Source: Telopea speciosissima (Eukaryota; Streptophyta; Magnoliopsida; Proteales; Proteaceae). Taken from it: a DNA stretch of 64,000 nucleotides. A model generated the notes under the pieces. That model was not told the origin of the DNA. It was given only the letters and a program-made list of their open reading frames with translations, and did no database searches. Positions 50,901 to 61,850 of this stretch are shown here, piece by piece. Position 1 is the first letter of the stretch. Each line of letters opens with the position of its first letter. The stretch covers positions 27,131,501-27,195,500 of the forward strand of contig NC_057916.1 in NCBI RefSeq assembly GCF_018873765.1, read 5' to 3'. Both the position numbers and the translations under genes were made by a program.

Positions 50901-53900
50901 CTTGGATCACAATAGCAAAACTCAGAGACTATATCTTGCTCTTTAGTGATAGGATAATATCCATCAAACTTATATTAGAAAATGAGATAATTAATAAATT
51001 TAGAGCTTACGCTTCCCAAATAGGATTAGATGTACACACTAAGAAACAATTTTGGGGACACATGGATGATTTAATTCAAGGAATTAGTCAAAATGAAAAG
51101 ATTATAATAGGAGGAGATCTAAATGGGCATGTTGGAAGGGACAATAGTGGCTATGAAACAATTCATGAAGGATTTGGTTTTGGAGATAGGAAAAGAGGAG
51201 GGGATTTAAGTTTTAGATTTTTCAGTTGCATATGATTTATCAATAATAAAAACATGTTTCTAAAAGAGAGAAGAACAATTTAATAACCTTCAAAGTGGAC
51301 ATATAGTGGCCAAATAGACTTCTTTTTAACTAGACAAGCTGATAGATTATTATATAAAGACTAAGATTATACCAGAGAATAATCTTAGATATGACCTTAG
51401 ATATGTATTTTAGATATGACCTTAGATATGTATTTTTAAAATGCCAAATTATAGGGGAGGAGATTATTTGCCCTAGGATAATTGGTGGAACTTTAAGGGT
51501 AAAGATTTGAAGACATTTACTGATAAATTAGTATCACATGGAAGGTGGGATTTAGATGATGACCCTAATATAATGTGGAACGAGATGGTTGCTTATATTA
51601 GAAATACAGGTAAAGATGTTCTAGGTGAATCTAAAAGAGTACGACACTCATTTAGGGAGACTTGGTGGTGGGGTGAGGAAGTTCAAACAACAGTTAAGGC
51701 TAAGAAATCCTGTTTTAAAACTTGGCAAAGGGCAACATTTAGGGAGACTTGGTGGTGGGGTGAGGAAGTTCAAACAACAATTGAGGCTAGGAAATCCTGT
51801 TTTAAAACTTGGCAAAGGACAAAAGATGAAGAGGATTTCAAAAGGTATAAATTCAAAAGAAACAAAGTTAAGAAGATAATAGGGAAAGCAAGGGCTACGA
51901 AATCGTATAAATTCAAAAGAAACAGAGTTAAGAAGATAATAGGGAAAGCGAGGGCTACGAAATTTGAGGATCTCTATAACAAGTTAGGCACGAAGGAAGA
52001 GGAAAAAGGTATATATAAACTAGCCAAACTGAGGGAAAGGAAGAGTAGAGATTTCAACCATATTAGATGTATTAAAAGTGAGGATGATAATATTTAAATA
52101 AATAAGGAGGAGTTTAAAGAGAGGTGTGCTAACTATTTCTACAGTTTACTAAATGAAAATAATACAAGTAATAGTATTTCAGGAGGGTATATAACCATAA
52201 AAAACTGCAATCTTAGATATATATGGAAAATTAGGGTGGCTTAAGTAAAAGAAGCCTTAAAAAAGATGAAAATAGGTAAAGTAGTAGGTCCAAATGGTAT
52301 CCCAATAGAGGTTTGCAAGAGTGTAGGAATGTGTAATTATTGTGGCTAACTAGGTTGTTTAATAATATTTTGAGTGCAAGGAAAATACCGGATGAATGGA
52401 GAAGAAGCATTGTGGTCCTGATTTATAAAAATAAAGGTGATATTCAAAGCTATGATAGTTATAGAGGAACTTCACATGAGTCACAGAGCTTATCAGATAG
52501 ACGAACTCCTTGAAAGACCGCAGGATAATGAACCTTTTCTTTTTGGTTATGTAATTTCTCTTGAGAAAGATAGGGTGATCATAACTCATGAGCCATTATT
52601 AAGTTATGAGAGAAAGTAATTGAAGCTTGCCTGAAACAAGAAACCAATATTTTGGAAAACCAATTTGGTTTTATGCCAGGGAGATCTATTAACTTATGAG
52701 AGAAAGTAATTGAAGCTCACCGGAAACAAGAAACTAATATTTCGGACAACCAATTTGGTTTTATGCCAGGGAGATCTACAACAAAAGATCTTCACATGAT
52801 CTTTATTGATTTAGAAAAAGCTTATGATAGAGTTCCTAGAGAGTTAATTTGGTAAGTTTTAGAGAAGAAAAATGTTTCGATTAATTATGTGGATGTAATT
52901 AAAGATATGTATAATGATATAGTGACTAGCATAAGAATTGTGAGGGGACAGGGTAGTGAGTTCTCAATAACAGTTGGATTACATCAAGTTTCAGCTCTGG
53001 GCCTGTATTTGTTTGCACTAATCATGAATGAGTTGACTAGAGACATTCAAAATCAAATCCCTTGGTGTATGCTTTTTGTAGATGATATCGTTTTGGTATA
53101 TGAAATAAATGATGGAATAAATGCAAAATTGGATTGGGAGAGGGTAGGTGAAAATTGATGATAAGTAGAAAAAAAAACAGAGTATATGATGTGTATCTTT
53201 AGCAACAATAGGATTGGGAGAGGGTAGGTGAAAATTGATGATAGGGAGTAACCACAAAGTGATTACTTTTAGGTACCTAGGTTCAATCATGAATACAACA
53301 ACAACAACAACAACAACAACAAACTCAGCCTTATCCCAACTTGATGGGGTCGGCTACATGGATCCAAACACAACAAAGGAAAACTGAGTTCAGCACCCAA
53401 AAAAAAAAAAAGATGCAATATGTAATTTGCATCTTTTTTGATAGTAAGAGGGAAGAAGCCCAACCCAGTATGACATGAGAATCTCTGCTAAGTGGGGTCT
53501 GCAACATGGATTCTTGCCCTCCAATAGGCCCTATCCAAAGTCATACTTGGTACAAGACCTAGTCTATGCATGTCCTTCCTCACCACTTCTCCTATGGTCA
53601 TTTTTGGCCCGTCCCTAACTCTGTTAGCTCCTTCAATCGGGATCATATCACTCCCGATTAGGGTGGATGATAGTACACAAAGAATTAGAATAGGGTGGAT
53701 GAAATGGAGGGGTGCATCCAGAGTGTTGTGTGATTGACGTATCCCTATTTTATAGAACAACTGCACGATTAACAATGATGTATGGGGCTGAATTTTGGGC
53801 AATAAAGAAAAAACATTTTAACAAACTTAATGTGGCTGAAATTAGATTGTTGCGGTGGATGAGTAGTAAAACTAGAGAAGATAAAAAACAGAATGAACAA

Positions 53901-56900
53901 ATTAGACCAAAACCTGGGCATTGCCCTATTCATGGTAAGCTGTGAGAACTTCTGGGATGGCTTTGCCATGTGCAATGGAGGCCTTTGAATGCTCCAGTAT
54001 GGAGAAGTGATTTATTTCAAATTGAAGGAGCTAAAAGAGCTAGAGGAAGGCCTAAAATAACCATAAAAGAAGTGAGGAAAGACATGTATAGCTTAGGAAT
54101 GGAATCATGTATGGCTTTGAATAGAGCTGATTGGAGAAATAGGATCCATGTTTCTGACCCCATTTAGTGGGGATAAGGCTGAGTTGTTGTCAGGTTCTAA
54201 GTTTTCTCTTTTCAAGTTACCATACTTGTGTTCAATATTTTCCTGGGAGAATTTTGTTTTCTCCCCTAAAGTTTATCTATCCCCTGTATTAACTTTCTTC
54301 TAATTCTTCCTCAAAAAATTCTTGCTAGTTTACCAAAAATCTCATGACTGACCTACCTGTTGTGTCACTTATCTGGCTCTCCCTTACCTTCAACACTCAA
54401 ACAGTCATACCTTAATCTCACACCAGCCTCCATCAACAAGAAGCAGGAACACCAAAACAAAGGGAAAATTTCATTCCATTCCCCCCCCCCACCCTGACCC
54501 TGTAAAAACCATCTTGGTCAGTGTTTCAGTCCCTTTGAATTTATTTTGTCTTCATAAACAAATGAATATTAATCTGTTACATTTTCAACTCTTTGTAATG
54601 GGAAGATGGCAACATACAAGATTTTTAAGGTGTGGGAAGCCTGTTCCACCTCCTATGGAGGCATTTTCATGGATTTTAGTCCCATGAAATAGGTGTGTGC
54701 ATGGCTGAATTTTGAAGGGAAGAAAACCTTGCCAAGATTATACAGACTGGTTGTTCATATGGAGTTGAAACATGTCAAGGTTATATAGAAAAACACATTT
54801 CTTACTGTTAACAGTAGAAGCGGGCCTTTTTTTGTTAGTTACAGAAAATGCAGGTCTTACTTTCATGTATATGACTTAGTGTTTTTCGTAGAAAAATACA
54901 TGACAAAGTTTTTATTCTGCATATTTTGTCTTTGGAGTTTGGATTGAGGTTCCTCATAGTACGTCGTGGCTTGTTGTTTGGCATTATTGTTTCAATGGTT
55001 GTGTAAAAAATGGATGGGAATCATGATGTAGTCATAGTTCAAAATCTCGCGAAATTTCGGCGATATTTCGCCAAATTTCGTATATCTCGAGCTGTCCGAG
55101 ATACGATACCAATCCGAAATGGAAAAATACCATATTTCGACGATATCTCGTGAGATATCGACGAAATATCGTGGACTCACGATATATCGCGAGATATTGA
55201 AAAAGTCACGTGCAATATTTCGAATATTTCGGAAATTTCGGTCATCTCGTTTTGGAAATTTCGGAAATCTCAGTAATTTCGGTAATCTCGTTTCGAAAAT
55301 TTCGGAAATCTCGGTCATTTTGGCATTTTACACCCACAGAAAAATACCATATTTCGACGAAATTTCGGTATCTCGGAAATTTCGGTCAGACCGAAACACC
55401 GAAACGAAACGAGATTTAGTATCATGGATGTAGTCACGATCATACATTTAATACCCACTCCACTTTCTCCCATGCACTCTTTCCAAGATACTTCCAACAT
55501 CTATATTCCAACGGCTACACTCCAACAGTTCTTTTCCAACGACCTTATTCCAATGACCAGTTCGCCTTTCCCCTATATATATTTGTATTTTGAGTCCAAT
55601 GCAACCTCTTGTGGTGAGTGAGTCCCACTCTTGGGTTGAGTGAGTAACCTTTTGAGTTTGAGGTCCTCTCTGACCCTAGCTATCTTGTACTTGGTTTTTT
55701 ATTTCGGCAATAAAACTCTTCTATATTTTTGAGTTTATATTTGAGCTGCATCAACTTGGTATCAATTTCATTTCAGTGGGCCCCATTAGGTTAGAAGCAT
55801 CATTTCAACAACCAAGGGACTTTTTGATGTTCAAGTTTTACTTTTTCGGGTAGAAGTGAAATAAAATTGAGGGGATGATATGCTACTATGGGTGAATTTT
55901 GGGGGTGAAATTGAAATTCTCCCTATTTTACTTCAGTGCTTATTTCTATTGTATGGCCATATCTGCATCTAAACTTTCTGAGTGACAAACACCTGGTGGC
56001 ATTTGACTGCTTGGCGTCCAAGGCTTACAATCTTTTGGAGTAGTAGTAGAAGATGTCCATGCTGATATTCTATGTTTTCATAAGAGAAAATGAAGACTGA
56101 GTTGTGATGTGTGCCTGATTTTTTTCACATATAATAACAGGGCTCTATAGTGCTGTAAACTTCTCTGTAGGTTCCTTCCATCCCGTTTTATTTGGAGAAC
56201 AGTTAGTCTGGTTGGGCTTTTAGTGGGCATTGTTATGTGCTATCAAATGAAATCATTCATCCAAATATTGCATGTCTTGTCTCCTGATGTTGTATATGAT
56301 GACTCATTTTTGAAAAAAAGTTGTAAATATCTTTATTTTTAGAATGGTCTCAGCTCTCTAAAATGAATGCATGATATGATTGTTCGATTGTTTATTCTAT
56401 TTCCTGAATCTTTTGTGGAAAATGTAACTCACCAGTTATTTTTTAATGTTCACAGCCTCACAATCTGTTAAGAAAATTATTGAAATTAATCCTTACATGC
56501 TTGGTACTATGGCGGGAGGGGCTGCTGACTGCCAATTTTGGCATAGAAACTTGGGCATCAAGGTAGCTTTCTGCACTTTTCCTGTTTTGTTTATGCATGT
56601 CCAGCTGCTATATAAATATGGGAGTAGTGGTAACAGGTGGGTGGTTTGATATTCTGAAGGAGTTGGCTACTGGCTAGGTGACTTATTCTATGTCCTGAGT
56701 TCTCTTCCCAACACTTTTTATATCTCTTTGCTTTTATCTGATACCCCACTCATATGGAACTGGCAAAAGAATTTAAATATAATGATCTAGTAGTGCTTTT
56801 GGCCAATGTTTCTAGAGCAGTTTAAATGAATTCAGATTGCTGAATAAGATTTATCTTTTAGATTTTAATTTTGTTATTTTCTGAAGAACACTCTTTTTCC

Positions 56901-58677
56901 CTGGGTACAACATCCTGCGGATCACATTGCCTAAGGATTCAGACCAGGAAGTTTTCGGTATTTTTTTTTTGCGTGGGGGTTGAGGTAGGGTGGGCCATTG
57001 CACTTAAACTTTACCATTCAAAGTCCAGGGTGTTGTCAGACAAATAACTTCTGTGGTATTTTGGTGTGTGTCCATCCTAAGAGGTTGCTGATCAGTTGTG
57101 CAGTTTATATTGATGATCATTCACATAGGTGATGACAGACATGAGGTACATGGCTGGGAGGGACTGGAATGTGCAAATCAATGGATTTCCTACAGGTCCA
57201 ATTTTGTGAATCTGGGTTAAAGTTTAGTGGCTCAGACGTTATATAATTAAATATGTTGTATCACATACTTTAAGATGGGGAAGAGAAATGATAAGGGTGC
57301 AACTCGGGCCAGGCTGGGTTGGGGAGTTGTTGACTTTTGAGTTTGTCTGAGCAGAGGATTCCAGTAGCGGGGACCCCATTTAGTTGGGAAATGGTTTAGT
57401 TGACTTGAGTTCCTGAGCTGTGGCATGACCCATAATGTTAGTTTATATTGGAGCTGGATATTCTCATGCTTGGTCTTAGTTTGTCCCCCTAAGGAATGAC
57501 AAAACTGCAGGGTGAATCCACTGCTGTATCAGGTAGACTTTTACGTTGGTAATTTTGGTTGGGATCCAGCAAACTGTAGACTTGTGGTTCTGAACTTTCT
57601 GTTCATGCCAGTCGTAAAAGGATTTCCTTTGAGTACAGCTTGTGAATCCCTTTACTTAACTACTGATATTTCAGAAATATAATAGCTGATGGATGTGCTG
57701 GTTTGGCTGCATAGGTTTGTGATTCAATTTTTCTGTTTCCTTTGCTGGCTGCATGAACTTACACTGAACCTACAAATTAATGTCTTACACTCTTAAAATT
57801 TGGAAGCTTTTTATTCAATTTCTCTGTTTCCAGTGCCGGCTGCATGAGCTTGCAAACAAGCGAAGAATTTCAGTTGCTGGGGCTTCAAAGCTTTTGGCAA
57901 ATATACTCTACTCATATCGTGGAATGGGTCTCTCTGTTGGGACCATGATTGCTGGATGGGACGAGACTGTAATACTTTTGTCCATCTATCTCATAGTTTT
58001 TGAATTTTCTCCCCATTTGAATAACCTAATTATATCTCCTGGTTCGGTTTTAGGGTCCTGGATTGTACTATGTGGATAGTGAAGGGGGAAGACTCAAAGG
58101 AACACGATTTTCTGTTGGTTCTGGTTCACCATATGCTTATGGTGTATTGGATAATGGGTATGCTTTTTCTTTGTTGCTCTGTTGCCTAGTCATTTCTTTG
58201 GAGGATTATTTTTTTGGTAGAAAGAGTAGATATTATTGACTAACGTGTAGTACACACAGGTGGAGAAGAACAAACTCCACAAATCTTTGGAGGTTGAGTT
58301 GTCATATTTTTTCTTCTTTTCTTACCAGCTACCGGTTTGATATGTCTGTTGAAGAAGCTGCAGAATTGGCTCGCCGATCCATTTACCATGCTACATTTCG
58401 TGATGGAGCTAGTGGTGGAGTTGCTAGCGGTATGACATCCCTCTCTCTTAAAAGAGAAGTCCAGCCCCATTCTAAACACACACACACACATCTATCATTA
58501 GAGTTTAACTGGGAAAGCTTTTGTTTTTCTTTCTGTTTGCCTGAATCAGTTTATTATGTTGGACCAAATGGATGGAAGAAACTATATGGTGATGATGTTG
58601 GAGAACTACACTACAAATATTACCCAGTTGTCCAAGGCGCTGTTGAGCAAGAAATGATTGAGGTCTCAGGGGCTTGA
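47983..58677 (+). CDS. PBE1: 20S proteasome subunit beta type-5 (PBE1-like), chymotrypsin-like catalytic subunit
   Basis: Seven exons: 47983-48096, 48199-48328, 56456-56562, 57834-57968, 58054-58157, 58329-58429 and 58550-58677, giving 272 residues (274 in Arabidopsis PBE1). All introns are GT..AG and frames join cleanly. The protein is one of three proteolytic beta subunits of the 20S core and cleaves after hydrophobic residues. The propeptide ends at Gly55, and Thr56 would be the N-terminal nucleophile after self-cleavage ([13 protein letters not shown]). Asp72 and Lys88, positions 17 and 33 of the mature form, complete the catalytic set ([16 protein letters not shown]). [11 protein letters not shown] and [15 protein letters not shown] are typical of the family. 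Intron 2 is 8.1 kb and contains an LTR relic, an RTE LINE and a hAT-like MITE, yet no coding base is lost. Arabidopsis has two copies (PBE1, PBE2); this one cannot be assigned more closely. Confidence 0.96.
49850..50436 (-). repeat. LTR-like repeat family A, minus copy in PBE intron 2
   Basis: On the minus strand it starts TGTAGATAAGTCATC at 50436 and matches 12440-13139 through 'attggccaatttaatgagcc' and 'gtgttaggcctttcctttttagtg' to 'tgtacacgaatttg'. The distal boundary is unclear. Confidence 0.55.
51651..51965 (+). repeat. Two adjacent in-frame tandem duplications (87 and 60 bp) in the LINE
   Basis: The segment starting at 51651 ([14 protein letters not shown]..) is repeated from 51738, period 87; the segment starting at 51846 ([19 protein letters not shown]) is repeated from 51906, period 60. 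Copies differ by a few substitutions. The 196-codon open frame (51507-52097) runs through both. Confidence 0.9.
52604..52785 (+). repeat. Tandem duplication, period 90 bp, in the LINE reverse transcriptase region
   Basis: 'ttatgagagaaagtaattgaag' begins at 52604 and again at 52694, and both copies run to 'ggttttatgccagggagatc'. Copies differ at several positions. A further short repeat with period 80 lies at 53131 and 53211. Confidence 0.85.
53283..53690 (-). mobile_element. Nested RTE-type LINE 3' end, opposite strand, with (TTG)n tail
   Basis: Starts with eleven copies of ACA (53293-53322) and then 'actcagccttatcccaactt' and 'gatggggtcggctacatgga', i.e. a minus-strand RTE 3' end with a TTG-repeat tail. 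The host LINE resumes near 53690. 5' truncation and opposite orientation show an independent insertion. Confidence 0.75.
55033..55426. mobile_element. hAT-like MITE built of CGAAATTTCG / CGATATCTCG motifs, 8-bp duplication
   Basis: GATGTAGT at 55025-55032 and 55427-55434 flanks ends CATAGTTCAAAATCTCG and, inverted, CATGATACTAAATCTCG. The 394-bp interior is a dense mix of short self-complementary motifs such as cgaaatttcg, cgatatttcg, cgagatatcg and tttcggaaatttcgg. Overlapping open frames on both strands (up to 108 codons) arise only from the repeat. No transposase. It lies in PBE intron 2. Confidence 0.85.
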
Positions 58678-60803
58678 GTTAGAGGGTTGTTGGTGGCAAT
58701 CTTGGTTTAGATTTGGGATTTCTCTTTGATAAAAAGAAATAGACGATGCTGCATATACATTTTAGCAAGTTATAACTCTTAAATGCACGCATTTAAGTGC
58801 TACTTGGAAGTGCCTTAAGAACCCTATTTTGTAAGGTGTCATCAAATTTCAATTGCAGTGAGTTCGATTATTTTCTTTTTCAAAGAGGCCTCTGTGTTTC
58901 TGGAGTGGTAGAGAAACTACTGCACAATACCTGTAACAGGCGTAGTACTCCAATCTTTGCTGTTGGACTTTCTCCTCTTAGACTCTTTATTTACAGGTAA
59001 AATCTTTTCCTTTCACAGAAAAGCCCTTGTTTTTTGTTGGGGTGGGGGGGTTGGGGTTGGGGGTTCTGGTGGAGGACAAGATGGCTGAACAGAAATACAA
59101 GAGGAAGATGCAAATATAATGGATGTGATTTTGATCTGAAATTTGAAATGTGGCCATTTCAGACCATATAGGATGAGTCGTTCAGAAATATAACATGTGA
59201 ACTATTGATGGGTTTTATTACTATTATTTAGGATTCGACAGAGAATGCTCAACTTATAGATGAAGGGGTGATGGTAACAATGATGGTAGCCATATGGTTA
59301 TTACTTTGCTCAGAGAACCTTGAAGACAGCAGAGAGAACAGAGATTGTCATCCTTCCCTAAAAACATGTTACATTGGGATATTTGTGAAGAGTTTTCTAG
59401 AGCAGCAAATTTAGAGGGTATCTCTAGCCTGGCATCAAGTTTTGCCACGTTGAACCATGTGCTAAATTACTTGGGAGGGGGGTTGGGTTGGTTAATGCAG
59501 TTCTGAGAAAAACTACTACTTGCTAGGGGAAGGGGAGGGGGGGGGGGGGGTTGTGTTTGGTTTTGTTCGACTGCTCGTTGTGAGGAGTGAAGAGCCTGTA
59601 ATTTCTATTTCGGCGCAGTCGGGAAGCTTGTTGGGCATCATCGCTTAGGCATCTCTAAACTATTCAAGTCCTAGGGTAATTCGGATCCTCTGTTCTTACT
59701 TTCCTTGGCCTCTAGATTAACTGACGATCCCTGAATTTGTAATAGAGAGAGAGATGAAAGGCAGAAGTTGGAATCCCGGTTATAGTGGCCAGTGGCCCAG
59801 TCTTCTCTGCTTTTCCAACTTTTATAAGCTTTAGCTTTGCATATGATGCGGGACAGCTCTCTCTTTAGAAAGCTTATCATGTAACAGTCACCCATCCATC
59901 ATTCAACCACCAGACCCGCCCCACCCCCCAAAAAAAAATAATTAAAAAAAAAGAAGAAAATTTCCCCGTGTCTGCTTCGAATCGAAATTGGTATAGCGTG
60001 ATCCCTGATCCAAATAGACTGAGCTCGTTGCTTCTGAGTTGAACCCTGGGGCAAAGAGGAGAGTGAAGGGAAACTCACTCGGTGAGCACGTGTGTCATAG
60101 GACCACCATCCATGTAGAGCAGGAGGGAGAGCTCGTTGCTTCTGAGTTGAACCCTGGGGCAAAGAGGAGTGTGAAGGGAAACTCACTCGGTGAGCACGTG
60201 TGTCATAGGACCACCATCCATGTAGAGCAGGAGGGAGAGGGACTAGGGAGGGACTGTGAGTCTCTGAGAGATTCGTCTCGTCTGTGACCAATTTTGACGA
60301 ATTTTGACAACAAAGTTCTTCCTCTCTCTCGTAACGTACCAGAAGACAATTAATTAAGCAACACAGCATCTCATCAATGACGGGACTCCTCGTGTTTTGG
60401 CCTTACTAATATTTGCAGCATAAAGCATGAGCTGAACCACACTCTCTAGATTCTCTCTTGATCTCAGAGGACACTTCTTAAACAAATCAAAGATAAGAAC
60501 TGGCAGTATACCATTTAACATACATATGACAGAGTTATATGGTTGCCCCCACTTTCTTTCTCAGTGCATCAATCTTCCTGCTTCATTCTCTCACTGAAAC
60601 TGTATTACAACCCCAAAAAATTGGAGGGAAAGTGAATTAAAAAAAATGAGTAAGGAAGAAAAAAAAAGTAAAACAATTAACAATCCCATACTCTGATCCC
60701 CACATCATGAATCATGAAAGAAAGAAATGAACCTCCAAAAACGATTTTTCTTTTCCTAATAGGAAGTAGAAACCCAGAAAAAAATTAGAATAGAAAGGAG
60801 GAA
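58678..60803. other. Intergenic between convergent PBE and the unknown-function gene
   Basis: Holds both 3' flanks. No coding region was recognised. G- or C-rich runs lie near 59040-59062, 59526-59550 and 59918-59938. The 156-codon minus frame at 59899-60369 exists only because of a 108-bp tandem duplication and has no recognisable domain. Confidence 0.55.
60021..60236. repeat. Near-perfect 108-bp tandem duplication
   Basis: The unit 60021-60128 is repeated at 60129-60236 with a single clear difference (agag/agtg near base 41). Each unit has a CACGTG core within 'gagcacgtgtgtcatag'. A partial third start follows. The identity indicates a recent event. Confidence 0.92.
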
Positions 60804-61559
60804 CTAATGAGCCATGGCGACCGGAGGGGAGTAACTGATGCTCCTCTGGCTGGGCAATGCGAGCATGGCGGTGTGATCCAAGAAATCTTTAAGAGCAATG
60901 ACAGACTGAAGAATGGTAGTGAGATCATCTGCAAATAAGAAGCCAGAGCTACCCACGGGACGGACCGCATAGACATAGAAGGTGATGCAACCTTTCCGGA
61001 ACTTGAAACGGGCCATCTCGCATCCGGTGAGCCCCCTAATTAGCTTACGGTTGACTTCTCCTAGGGGAATTTCCGGTGGCCAAATCCGATCGACACCGGA
61101 TTTCATGCTCTGGGATTCGAAGACGAACACAAGCACTTTAGATTTCTTGGTGCCCAGCCCCAATGTGAGAGTGTGCCATGCGTGGTGAGCTAATATGGTG
61201 AAGTTGGTCGGTAGGTAGGCTGTGGTCGATGGGAAGGGCAAGGAGAGGGCTTGATTCTGATCTCGCTGCTTATTGTTTCGATTATTATGATGGCTATGCT
61301 GGTGGTGGTGGTGGTTGTGCTGATTGTTGCTGTTGCTGTTGCTGTTGCCGTTGCTGTTGCTGTTGAAGGTGGGAGGCAGAGCAAGGAGGCGTAGTAACTC
61401 CAGAGGGGCGGCGCGTCGGACCGTGAAGGATTTTACAATAAATTGGGCACCGAAACGGAGGCCCTTCACGTCGGAACTGGGCTTGAAAGTCGGATCCGAT
61501 GAGGATTTGCTCTCCTTTTGATGCTTCTGTTTCTTCTTCTCTTTCTCCTTCTCTCCCAT
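60804..61559 (-). CDS. Plant-specific conserved protein of unknown function
   Basis: Intronless, 251 residues, starting MGEKEKEKKKQKHQKESK. A Lys-rich head is followed by RFGAQFIVKSFTVRRAAPLE, a low-complexity insert of Asn-Ser and His-Asn runs (about residues 65-95), and then a well-ordered part: AYLPTNFTILAHHAWHTLTL, GTKKSKVLVFVFES, LIRGLTGCEMARFKFRKG and a C-terminal DDLTTILQSVIALKDFLDHT. I recall uncharacterised angiosperm proteins with these blocks but can name no function, and none is claimed. No signal peptide or membrane segment is obvious. The Asn-Ser run is encoded by repeated AAC/AGC codons and is probably unstable in length. The start is supported by a CT-rich upstream region and the lack of an earlier in-frame ATG. 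Confidence 0.85.
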   Translation of the reverse strand: MGEKEKEKKKQKHQKESKSSSDPTFKPSSDVKGLRFGAQFIVKSFTVRRAAPLELLRLLALPPTFNSNSNGNSNSNSNNQHNHHHHQHSHHNNRNNKQRDQNQALSLPFPSTTAYLPTNFTILAHHAWHTLTLGLGTKKSKVLVFVFESQSMKSGVDRIWPPEIPLGEVNRKLIRGLTGCEMARFKFRKGCITFYVYAVRPVGSSGFLFADDLTTILQSVIALKDFLDHTAMLALPSQRSISYSPPVAMAH

Positions 61560-61721
61560 TCGCAGGCTATGGGTTCTGCCGTTCTGTAACTGCTAGAACC
61601 GGCGGCGGCGGTGGTGGCCGTGCTAATGGAGAAGAAAAGATTTTTGGTTTTGGTTTGATGGGGCTAACAAAACCAATCTGCAGCCCGTAGGTTTGGTGAT
61701 CTGTTGCTGTTCTTGTTTGTT

Positions 61722-61850
61722 GATCTCTCTCTCTCTCTCCCCGTGTGTTGTGAGATGAGAACCAATCGTGTAACCTGTTGCTCTCTCTCTCTCTCTCTCT
61801 GTGTGTTGTGAAATGAGAACCAATCTGTTGCTCTTGTGTATCCTATTGCC
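61722..61850. repeat. CT microsatellites in a 58-bp tandem duplication upstream of the unknown-function gene
   Basis: 'ctctctctctctcc' and 'gtgtgttgtgagatgagaac' start near 61725 and repeat from about 61783, the second with a longer CT run. It lies 165-290 bp upstream of the ATG and is a GA-repeat in the gene's orientation, common in plant 5' UTRs and promoters. Confidence 0.75.

Larger units (their letters stand above)
50925..54190 (+). mobile_element. RTE-type LINE in PBE intron 2, with tandem duplications and a nested LINE end
   Basis: Piecewise translation shows an endonuclease segment ([19 protein letters not shown], then [10 protein letters not shown]) near 51100-51200, a linker ([13 protein letters not shown]), reverse transcriptase blocks ([17 protein letters not shown] near 52800; [20 protein letters not shown], then [11 protein letters not shown] near 53080) and the C-terminal part ([36 protein letters not shown]). 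The catalytic box is FVDD, with the metal-binding Asp pair kept. Stops and frameshifts separate the blocks, so it is inactive. The 3' end (about 54150-54190) reads 'accccatttagtggggataagg'. The order and short-repeat 3' ends suit the RTE clade. Confidence 0.85.

Noticed and set aside
53293..53322. ACA repeat as a CRISPR-like or satellite array
   Set aside because: It is the simple-repeat tail of a minus-strand RTE LINE, joined directly to the LINE 3' end.
54992..55433. Overlapping frames of 104 and 108 codons on both strands
   Set aside because: They come entirely from the CGAAATTTCG motif array of the hAT-like MITE.
59899..60369. 156-codon minus-strand frame with a twice-repeated protein motif
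   Set aside because: The repeat comes from a 108-bp DNA duplication whose length is divisible by three, and the frame ends in a poly(A)-encoded Phe run and C-run Gly residues.
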